DNA from: Hyphomicrobiales bacterium
GTDB taxonomy: Bacteria; Pseudomonadota; Alphaproteobacteria; Rhizobiales; S144-23
Reading direction: 5' to 3'
DNA length: 15,387 bases
NCBI GenBank assembly: GCA_015494375.1
Contig: WGBL01000022.1
Coordinates: forward strand, 1 to 15,387
Below, piece by piece: positions 10,093-15,387 of this stretch; positions within the stretch are counted from its first letter, which is position 1, and each line of letters begins with the position of its first letter. The notes under the pieces are model-generated. The model was not told the DNA's origin and searched no databases. It saw only the letters and a list, made by a program, of their open reading frames with translations. The position numbers and the translations under genes were made by a program.

Positions 10093-10203
10093 GTATCCAG
10101 GCTTGTTCGTGTATCCAGGCTTGCTCGTATCGACGCTTATTCACGAAGCTTGCTCACATCGAGGCTTGCTCGTATCGACGCTTGGCTGCATCGACGCTTG
10201 CTC
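10093..10203. repeat. Tandem array, 16-bp period, seven copies, between cydA and cydB
   Basis: Seven consecutive units of a consensus close to GTATCGAGGCTTGCTC (plus strand) run from 10093 to 10203. Most are exactly 16 bp, the first is 18 and the fourth is 13. A perfect 22-bp repeat occurs at 10117-10138 and 10162-10183. The last unit runs into the cydA stop codon. The array fills most of the cydA-cydB gap. There is no CRISPR-like spacer structure. Confidence 0.85.
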
Positions 10204-11785
10204 AAGTCTCGATGGCCGATGCGAGCACCGGCACGCGCTCGCGCGCACGAGCGTTCGTGTCGACACCAAGATAGGCATCGGGCCCCAGGCGGGCATATTT
10301 CACCATCAGATAGACGTCGGCAACGGCGAGTACGGTATAGAAAACAATAAAGCCGACGAGGGAGAATGCCACCTGGCCGACGCTTACCTCCGAAACACCA
10401 AGGAAGGTGGGCAGCACGCCTTCGATGATCCACGGCTGGCGGCCGTATTCGGCAACGATCCAGCCGAGCTCGGCAGCCACCCAGGGCAGCGGCAACGAGA
10501 CAAAGGCAAGCCATAAGAACCAGCGATGGCGCTCAAAGGCCCGCCGTGCCGAGAGAATGAAGGCTATGCCAAACAGCACGATGAAATAGAAGCCGAGCCC
10601 CACCATGATCCGGAAAGACCAAAAGAGTGTGAGAACATCGGGCACCGTATCCCAGGCCGCCTTTTCAATCTCGGCCGGGGTGGCGTTTTCAATGTCGGTG
10701 CGGTAACGCTTGAGCAAAAGCGCATAGCCCAAGGTGTGATCGAAAACGCGAAGCTCGCGGATTGCCGCCTTGTCGGCCGGGTCGCGGCGCAGCCTCTGCA
10801 AGGCGCGATAGGCCCGCAGACCGTGCCGCACCCGCACCTTGGCGCGCGCGACAAGATCGTTGATGCCGAGCACTTCGCGGCTCAAGCTGCGCGTGGCAAT
10901 GAGCCCGAGCACCCAAGGGACCTTGAGCTCAAAGGCGTTCTCGCGCTTTTCCATATCGGGCCAGGCGAGGACATTAAAGCCGGCGGGCGGCGGCTGGGTC
11001 TCCCATTCGGCCTCGATGGCTGCGAGTTTCATCTTCTGGTGCTCGGTTGCGGCATAGCCCGATTCATCGCCGAGCACGACCACCGAAAGCGCCGATGCGA
11101 GACCAAAGCTCGCCGCCACCGTCATGGAGCGGACGGCAAAGGCGCGATGGCGGCCCCTGAGCAGATACCAGGCACTGATGGCCAAGACGAACATGGCCCC
11201 CGTCACATAACCGGCCGACACCGTATGGACGAATTTGGCTTGCGCCACCTCGTTGAAAATGACGGCATAAAAGTCGGTCACTTCCATGCGCATGGTGGTG
11301 GGGTTGAATTTTGCCCCCACCGGGTTCTGCATCCAGCCGTTGGCGATCAGGATCCAGAGAGCGGAAAAGTTCGAGCCAATGGCCACCATCGTGGTGACCA
11401 AGAGGTGCTGAAGTTTTGACAAGCGCTCCCAGCCGAAAAAGAAGAGCCCGACAAACGTCGCTTCAAGGAAGAACGCCATCAACCCCTCGATGGCGAGCGG
11501 AACACCAAAGATGTCGCCGACATAATGCGAGAAATAGGCCCAGTTGGTGCCGAACTGGAATTCCATGGTGATGCCGGTGGCCACGCCCATGGCAAAGTTG
11601 ATGCCAAAGAGGACGCCCCAAAACTTCACCATGTCGCGCCAGATGACACGCCCCGTCATCACATAGACGGCTTCCATGATCACGAGAATCACAGAAAGGC
11701 CCAGGGTGAGGGGAACAAAAAGGAAATGGTAGAGCGCCGTGATCGCAAACTGGAGGCGCGACAGATCGACAACAACCTCATTCAT
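10202..11785 (-). CDS. cydA: Cytochrome bd ubiquinol oxidase subunit I
   Basis: This catalytic subunit of the bd quinol oxidase (527 aa) carries haems b558, b595 and d. The residues required in E. coli CydA are all visible, each shifted by one: His20, Glu100, Glu108 and His187, Lys253 and Glu258 of the quinol-binding Q-loop, and Met394 in FRIMVG. The Q-loop is the long type, running through KMKLAAIEAEWETQPPPAGF to LGYALLLKRY, as in proteobacterial bd-I rather than the short-loop Bacillus type. The GRQPW motif near the C-terminus is intact. The start overlaps the end of the upstream CydP-like gene by 8 bp (ATGAATGA), which suggests translational coupling. No cydDC genes occur in the window. 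Confidence 0.98.
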   Translation of the reverse strand: MNEVVVDLSRLQFAITALYHFLFVPLTLGLSVILVIMEAVYVMTGRVIWRDMVKFWGVLFGINFAMGVATGITMEFQFGTNWAYFSHYVGDIFGVPLAIEGLMAFFLEATFVGLFFFGWERLSKLQHLLVTTMVAIGSNFSALWILIANGWMQNPVGAKFNPTTMRMEVTDFYAVIFNEVAQAKFVHTVSAGYVTGAMFVLAISAWYLLRGRHRAFAVRSMTVAASFGLASALSVVVLGDESGYAATEHQKMKLAAIEAEWETQPPPAGFNVLAWPDMEKRENAFELKVPWVLGLIATRSLSREVLGINDLVARAKVRVRHGLRAYRALQRLRRDPADKAAIRELRVFDHTLGYALLLKRYRTDIENATPAEIEKAAWDTVPDVLTLFWSFRIMVGLGFYFIVLFGIAFILSARRAFERHRWFLWLAFVSLPLPWVAAELGWIVAEYGRQPWIIEGVLPTFLGVSEVSVGQVAFSLVGFIVFYTVLAVADVYLMVKYARLGPDAYLGVDTNARARERVPVLASAIET

Positions 11786-12068
11786 GGCCCCCGGTCTCCC
11801 CTTTATCCCCTATCCCTTCGCGCGGCCCCTCTATCCTTTCGCGCAGCCCCTCTATCGTTTTGCGCGGCCCGCCCAGCAAGCGCTCTGCAAAGCCGCCCGC
11901 TTCGATTTGGGGACGCCTGGCCGGGCTGAAAAAGAGTGTAAACAAAACGATGAGTGCCACCAACTTGAAAAGCAAAAGCCGCATGATCTCACGGCCGAGC
12001 GCGCGCGCCCTCGGCCCCCGCTCCGTGGTGGGCCGCACCGGCTTTTCATCTCGCAAGGCAAAGCCCAT
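11778..12068 (-). CDS. Small single-helix protein, likely CydP-type bd oxidase accessory subunit
   Basis: With the ATG at 12068 the product is 96 aa. A charged N-terminus leads to ALGREIMRLLLFKLVALIVLFTLFFSPARRP, a single transmembrane helix with a basic flank on each side. This pattern and the location immediately before cydA fit the small CydP-type proteins found with cytochrome bd genes. The assignment rests on pattern and context, not an alignment. The C-terminal tail has three 7-residue repeats (GPRKTIE, GLRERIE, GPREGIG) encoded by a 21-bp tandem repeat. The stop overlaps the cydA start by 8 bp. Alternative starts are a TTG at 12095 or an ATG at 11984, which would begin just before the helix. 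None has an ideal ribosome binding site. Confidence 0.6.
   Translation of the reverse strand: MGFALRDEKPVRPTTERGPRARALGREIMRLLLFKLVALIVLFTLFFSPARRPQIEAGGFAERLLGGPRKTIEGLRERIEGPREGIGDKGETGGHE
11808..11870 (-). repeat. Three tandem 21-bp repeats inside the CydP-like gene
   Basis: Three adjacent 21-bp copies lie at 11808-11828, 11829-11849 and 11850-11870. Each differs from its neighbours at a few positions. Because 21 is a multiple of three, they encode a 7-residue peptide repeat in the C-terminal tail of the CydP-like protein, about 20 bp before the cydA start. Confidence 0.85.
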
Positions 12069-12408
12069 ATCCTGAGCAAGACCTGTTAGCGCCAATAGGC
12101 GCAGGCGTTAAGAGTTAAGCTTTAGGCATCGACACAACTGCAACTGGGTGCCGGCCACTCAGGCGCTGCGCGCGCGGTGCGCGAGCGAAGTCTGCCACGC
12201 CCGCCCGCTTGCTCAGCCTTTCGTAAGAGGGCCGCTCCGCACCAATGGCATTTGCATATGTGAGCCATTGGCTGTCGAGGCCCTGTATTGTCGCACGACG
12301 GGCCAAGCGAAGTATTGTCGCACGGAGGGCAAAGCGAAACATTGTCGCGCGGATGGTCGAGCGAAGGGCTATCTCCAAGGCGAAAGGCCATGCGAAGAGC
12401 CATGCAAA
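12069..12408. other. Divergent intergenic region between cyd cluster and yidD
   Basis: These 340 bp should contain the promoters for the minus-strand cyd cluster and the plus-strand yidD-thrS genes. An AT-richer patch at about 12105-12125 is the likeliest cyd promoter area. I looked for an FNR/Anr-type site (TTGAT-N4-ATCAA) and found none. The right part holds a 27-bp tandem array. The yidD frame is open through this region from 12148 but does not look like protein-coding sequence before 12409. Confidence 0.45.
12286..12366 (+). repeat. Three tandem 27-bp repeats upstream of yidD
   Basis: Copies occupy 12286-12312, 12313-12339 and 12340-12366. The shared core is TATTGTCGCACG, then GGGC-AAGCGAA. 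The period is a multiple of three, and the array lies in the open frame upstream of yidD, where it would encode (Y/H)CR-x3-G-x-AK repeats. It ends about 42 bp before the chosen yidD start. Confidence 0.85.
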
Positions 12409-12789
12409 ATGCAAAATAGAGGAGACGAGCATATCGGCTCGAGATTGGCCGCCTGGCTCGTCAAGGCGCCCATCCACCTTTACCGTTGGAGCCTCAGGCC
12501 GCTCGTTGGCTGGCGCTGCCGGCATCTGCCGAGCTGCTCAGACTATGGTCTCGAGGCCATTGAGCTGAATGGCGCCTGGAAAGGATTGTGGCTTCTCCTC
12601 TCGCGCCTCTCGCGCTGCCACCCATGGGGGACGAGCGGCTATGATCCGGTGCCCGACCTCGGCGCCGAGCGCCACCCACTGGCACCCTGGCGCTATGGCC
12701 GCTGGTCGTGGCGGGCGCTTTCGGCTGCGGAAAGAGGAACTCCGTCTCAGACCGACAGGGACGGTGACAAACGCCAACTGGAAAGCTAA
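12409..12789 (+). CDS. yidD: Membrane protein insertion efficiency factor YidD
   Basis: YidD is a small membrane-associated protein that assists YidC/Sec-dependent insertion of inner-membrane proteins. The core from LVKAPIHLYRWSLRPLVG through RCRHLPSCSDYGLEAIELNG to SRCHPWGTSGYDPVPD is a full YidD signature, including the conserved cysteines and HPW-GGYDPVP-like end (here HPWGTSGYDPVP). I chose the ATG at 12409 (126 aa), which gives a normal-length N-terminus. The frame extends to 12148, but that part is mostly tandem repeat. The ribosome binding site for 12409 is weak, while a strong GAGGAG lies just inside the gene, so a slightly later non-ATG start is possible. A 40-residue tail follows the YidD core. 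thrS follows 127 bp downstream, a pairing seen in other alphaproteobacteria. Confidence 0.9.
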   Translation: MQNRGDEHIGSRLAAWLVKAPIHLYRWSLRPLVGWRCRHLPSCSDYGLEAIELNGAWKGLWLLLSRLSRCHPWGTSGYDPVPDLGAERHPLAPWRYGRWSWRALSAAERGTPSQTDRDGDKRQLES

Positions 12790-12916
12790 AAGAGCGCGTT
12801 CTGAGTAGTAAATCGTAAGCCGGCCGGAGGGTTCACTCCGACAAATGCAACCATCTTACCTGCACCCGTAGGCAGCGAGTGAGAGGCGGCCCCCAAACCG
12901 GGGTTGATGGCAACAA

Positions 12917-14854
12917 ATGGCAAAGATCACAATCACCCTACCCGACGGCCAAAAGCGCGACTTCGAGGCCGGCGTGACGGGGCGCGAGGTGGCGGCGGCC
13001 ATCTCCAAGTCCCTCGCCAAAAAGGCGGTCGCCATGAAGCTTGATGGCGCACTCAAGGATTTGGCCGACCCCATCGAAAGCGACGCGGAGGTTGTGCTGA
13101 TTACGCGCGACGACCCCGAGGCGCTCGAGCTCATCCGCCATGATTGCGCTCATGTGCTGGCCGAGGCGGTGCAGGAGCTTTTCCCCGGCACGCAGGTGAC
13201 CATCGGGCCGGTGATCGAGAACGGCTTCTACTACGACTTCGCGCGCGACGAGCCCTTTACCCCCGACGACTTTCCCGCAATCGAAGCAAAAATGCGCGAG
13301 ATCATCGCCCGCAATGAGCCGTTCACCAAAGAGGTCTGGGAGCGCGAGCAGGCCAAGGCCTACTTCAAGGAGAAGGGCGAGCATTACAAGGTCGAGCTCA
13401 TCGATGCGATTCCTGAGAGCGAGGAGATCCGCATTTACCGCCAAGGCGAATGGCTCGACCTCTGCCGCGGGCCCCATATGACCTCGACCGGGCGGATCGG
13501 CGATGCCTTCAAGCTGCTGCGGGTTGCAGGCGCCTATTGGCGGGGGGACCCGAACCGCGAGATGCTGCAACGCATCTACGGCACCGCCTGGGCCGATCGC
13601 AAGGCCCTCAGGGCGCATCTCAAAATGCTCGAGGAGGCGGAAAAGCGCGACCATCGCCGCCTCGGCCAGCAGATGGACCTCTACCACTTCCAGGAGGAGG
13701 CGCCGGGCTCGGTGTTCTGGCACCCCAAGGGCTGGACCATCTTTCGCGAGCTCGTGAGCTACATCCGCCGCCGCCAGACGGCCGCGGGCTATATAGAGGT
13801 CAACTCGCCTGACATGATGGAGCGTACCCTCTGGGAGAAGTCTGGGCACTGGGAGAAGTTCGGCGAGAACATGTTCACCACCATAACGCCCGACGAGCGC
13901 GTCTATTGCTGTAAGCCGATGAACTGCCCGGGCCATGTCCAGATCTTCAAGCACGGCCTCAAGAGCTATCGCGACCTGCCGCTCCGGATCGCCGAGTTCG
14001 GTAAGGTGCACCGCTATGAGCCCTCGGGCGCGCTCCATGGCCTCATGCGTGTGCGCCACTTCACCCAGGACGATGCCCACGTCTTCTGCACCGAGGCGCA
14101 GATCACCGAGGAGTGCCTGGCAATGCACGAGCTCATCCTCTCGATCTACGCCGATTTCGGTTTCACCGATGTGGTCATCAAGTTCTCCGACCGGCCCGAG
14201 AAGCGCGTCGGCTCCGACGAGGTCTGGGACCGCGCCGAGGCGGCGCTCCAGCAGGCGGCCGCCGAGACGGGGGGCGAGGTCGAGCTCAACCCGGGCGAAG
14301 GGGCCTTCTACGGCCCCAAGCTCGAGTATGTGTTGCGCGATGCCATCGGCCGCGAATGGCAATGCGGAACCATTCAGGTGGACTTCAACCTGCCGGGGCG
14401 GCTCGGCGCCTTCTATATCGGTCCGGACGGTGCCAAGCATGAGCCGGTGATGCTCCATCGGGCGATGTTCGGCTCGCTCGAGCGCTTTATCGGCATACTC
14501 ATCGAGAACCACGCCGGCGCGCTGCCGCTTTGGCTCGCACCCGTCCAGGCGATGGTGCTCACCATCGTCTCGGAGGCCGATTCGTATGCTCGAGAGGTGC
14601 GCGACAAACTCGAGGCCGCAGGCCTCCGGGCCGACATGGATTTGCGCAACGAGAAGATCAACTACAAGGTGCGCGAGCACTCGCATGCCAAGCTGCCGGT
14701 GCTCCTCGTTGTCGGCAAGCGCGAGGCCGAGGAGGGCACCGTGTCGATGCGCCGTCTGGGCTCGAACAAAAGCACGGTGATGCCGCTCGAAGACGCCATC
14801 AAGCAGCTCTCCGACGAGGCTGTGCCACCGGACCTGGCGCGTGCTCGCTCCTGA
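12917..14854 (+). CDS. thrS: Threonyl-tRNA synthetase
   Basis: This class II aminoacyl-tRNA synthetase (645 aa, normal length) charges tRNA-Thr in the cytoplasm. It has the N-terminal TGS domain (MAKITITLPDGQKRDF, residues 1 to about 62) and the N2 editing domain with HDCAH (75-79) and CRGPH (183-187), which clears Ser-tRNA-Thr. In the catalytic core the zinc ligands Cys337 (MNCPGH), His388 (DDAH) and His514 (LHRAMFGS) are all present, together with motif 2 (EFGKVHRYEPSGALHGLMRVRHF) and motif 3 (GSLERFIGILIE). The C-terminal anticodon-binding domain ends the protein. The start is the standard MAKIT-type N-terminus. The upstream ribosome binding site is weak. No T-box or other leader attenuator was recognised. 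Confidence 0.98.
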   Translation: MAKITITLPDGQKRDFEAGVTGREVAAAISKSLAKKAVAMKLDGALKDLADPIESDAEVVLITRDDPEALELIRHDCAHVLAEAVQELFPGTQVTIGPVIENGFYYDFARDEPFTPDDFPAIEAKMREIIARNEPFTKEVWEREQAKAYFKEKGEHYKVELIDAIPESEEIRIYRQGEWLDLCRGPHMTSTGRIGDAFKLLRVAGAYWRGDPNREMLQRIYGTAWADRKALRAHLKMLEEAEKRDHRRLGQQMDLYHFQEEAPGSVFWHPKGWTIFRELVSYIRRRQTAAGYIEVNSPDMMERTLWEKSGHWEKFGENMFTTITPDERVYCCKPMNCPGHVQIFKHGLKSYRDLPLRIAEFGKVHRYEPSGALHGLMRVRHFTQDDAHVFCTEAQITEECLAMHELILSIYADFGFTDVVIKFSDRPEKRVGSDEVWDRAEAALQQAAAETGGEVELNPGEGAFYGPKLEYVLRDAIGREWQCGTIQVDFNLPGRLGAFYIGPDGAKHEPVMLHRAMFGSLERFIGILIENHAGALPLWLAPVQAMVLTIVSEADSYAREVRDKLEAAGLRADMDLRNEKINYKVREHSHAKLPVLLVVGKREAEEGTVSMRRLGSNKSTVMPLEDAIKQLSDEAVPPDLARARS

Positions 14855-15056
14855 TCAAATCGCTGGTATTCACAAGGGCTGTTAGACGAAGATTTGCAGC
14901 CTCTGTGCAGCTCATCGCACGCCATCCTCAAGGCATGCCCGGGCGCCAGGCGAGGAATTTGAGGAGAAGGCGCCGTGCTGCCTGAAGGTCATCGGCTCAA
15001 TTGCGCGGCCTGAGCAGCACTTGCAGGCCTCCTCATCCTTGCCTGCCTCTGTCATC

Positions 15057-15079
15057 ATGCCCGGGCGTGACCCGGGCAT
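15057..15079. repeat. Palindromic repeat, ATGCCCGGG stem
   Basis: A perfect 9-bp stem (ATGCCCGGG / CCCGGGCAT) encloses the loop CGTGA and is followed by CCAG. From memory, this resembles a dispersed intergenic palindrome common in alphaproteobacterial genomes (TCATGCCCGGGCTTGACCCG type). A partial relative (ATGCCCGGGCG) occurs near 14936. Confidence 0.7.
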
Positions 15080-15134
15080 CCAGCGCGGCAGACCCAAGCC
15101 GTTGCGGCCCTTGGCCCTGGCTCGCCGGCTCAAC

Positions 15135-15331
15135 GCCACTGCTGTCCGGTAGAGCGCTCCTTCGCCTCCCCCTCTTAGGGGGAGGGGGAAATGAAGTTGG
15201 CTGGTAGAGGGACTAACCAATCACGGGTCAACGTTGCGCCGTATCGTGTCCCAAATGTGCGGGCCATATGGAAACGGCGCAGAATCAATACCATGCGCCA
15301 TGTCCAGAAGAATCTACCGGACAGCAGTGGC
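15135..15331. repeat. 19-bp perfect inverted repeat bounding a 197-bp MITE-like segment
   Basis: GCCACTGCTGTCCGGTAGA at 15135-15153 is the exact reverse complement of 15313-15331. Inside lies a nested pair of perfect 8-bp arms (TGCGCCGT at 15235-15242, ACGGCGCA at 15274-15281) and a 9-bp-stem hairpin at 15165-15185. No transposase and no clear target-site duplication is seen. It could be a miniature mobile element or two oppositely oriented copies of a dispersed repeat. Confidence 0.65.
15165..15185. repeat. Perfect hairpin with C/G-run stem
   Basis: CCTCCCCCT and AGGGGGAGG form a perfect 9-bp stem with the 3-nt loop CTT. It is not followed by a T-run, so it is more likely part of a dispersed repeat than a terminator. 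Confidence 0.65.
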
Positions 15332-15387
15332 TCCAGGCCGGCGATGACGTCGAGGAGGCGGCAGCGGGTTACCCGAACGGCATCCTC

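Larger units (their letters stand above)
14855..15387. other. Non-coding, repeat-rich region after thrS
   Basis: About 530 bp contain no gene I can support. No terminator with a T-run follows thrS. The region holds several palindromes: a CCCGGG palindrome (15057-15079), a C/G-run hairpin (15165-15185) and a 19-bp perfect inverted repeat (15135-15153 with 15313-15331). It looks like a patchwork of dispersed intergenic repeats. A short open frame beginning ATG at 15293 reaches the right edge but overlaps the repeat. Confidence 0.6.

Noticed and set aside
10052..10144. N-terminal extension of CydB by 31 residues
   Set aside because: The extra residues (for example YEQAWIHEQAWIRA) are translated tandem repeat, and the family start motif begins at the chosen ATG.
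10093..10203. Possible CRISPR array between cydA and cydB
   Set aside because: Units are 16 bp and directly adjacent, with no unique spacers and no cas genes, so this is a simple tandem repeat.
12105..12145. Possible sigma-70 promoter for the cyd cluster (TTGCAG, 17 bp, GCTTAA on the minus strand)
   Set aside because: The -10 match is poor, and one such pair is expected by chance in any AT-richer patch.
12069..12408. FNR/Anr box expected upstream of a bd oxidase
   Set aside because: No TTGAT-N4-ATCAA-like palindrome was found on reading the region. This does not exclude other regulators.
12815..12836. CGGAG-GGTTCA-CTCCG hairpin between yidD and thrS as a terminator or T-box piece
   Set aside because: The stem is only 5 bp, there is no T-run, and no other T-box element is present.
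12938..14686. Long minus-strand open frame (582 codons) across thrS
   Set aside because: It is entirely antisense to thrS, which has every expected catalytic residue. The translation shows no recognisable domain.
15293..15387. Open frame starting ATG at 15293 and running off the right edge
   Set aside because: Its first part is the inverted-repeat arm and its translation resembles repeat-derived sequence. No ribosome binding site is evident.

Overview
The window looks like a chromosomal segment of a GC-rich alphaproteobacterium, most likely of the Hyphomicrobiales/Rhizobiales type. This is inferred from the glmU-glmS-DUF502 order, the yidD-thrS pair, SPOR proteins with long low-complexity linkers, and the palindromic CCCGGG repeat at the right end. 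No phage, plasmid, transposase, CRISPR or tRNA/rRNA gene was recognised. The content is mostly core metabolism and cell envelope.

Layout. (1) 1-231: non-coding, with a degenerate tandem repeat. (2) 232-1803 (-): membrane-anchored SPOR-like protein with a Gly/His-rich cytoplasmic N-terminus. (3) 1804-2340: intergenic, with a 21-bp tandem array. (4) 2341-8531 (+): glmU, glmS, a secreted SPOR-domain protein and a DUF502 membrane protein. (5) 8693-12068 (-): cytochrome bd oxidase cluster, in transcription order a CydP-like small protein, cydA, cydB, and a 40-residue cydX that is easily missed. (6) 12409-14854 (+): yidD and thrS. (7) 14855-15387: non-coding, packed with palindromes and a 19-bp perfect inverted repeat.

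How the genes fit together. GlmS and GlmU make UDP-GlcNAc, the first precursor of peptidoglycan and lipid A. The two SPOR proteins beside them carry a domain type known to bind denuded septal glycan, so 232-7305 reads as a wall-synthesis and envelope neighbourhood. CydA and CydB, with CydX and possibly CydP, form a high-affinity quinol oxidase. All haem ligands and the long (E. coli-type) Q-loop are present, but the cydDC assembly transporter is not in the window. YidD assists membrane protein insertion and ThrS charges tRNA-Thr.

The most unusual trait is non-coding. At least five unrelated short tandem arrays (periods of about 16, 21, 16, 21 and 27 bp) occur in 15 kb, nearly all at gene boundaries, and some are read in frame as peptide repeats. 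I found no convincing new multi-gene system. The best leads are the repeat arrays, the small Cyd proteins, the His-rich SPOR protein and the MITE-like inverted repeat at the right end.
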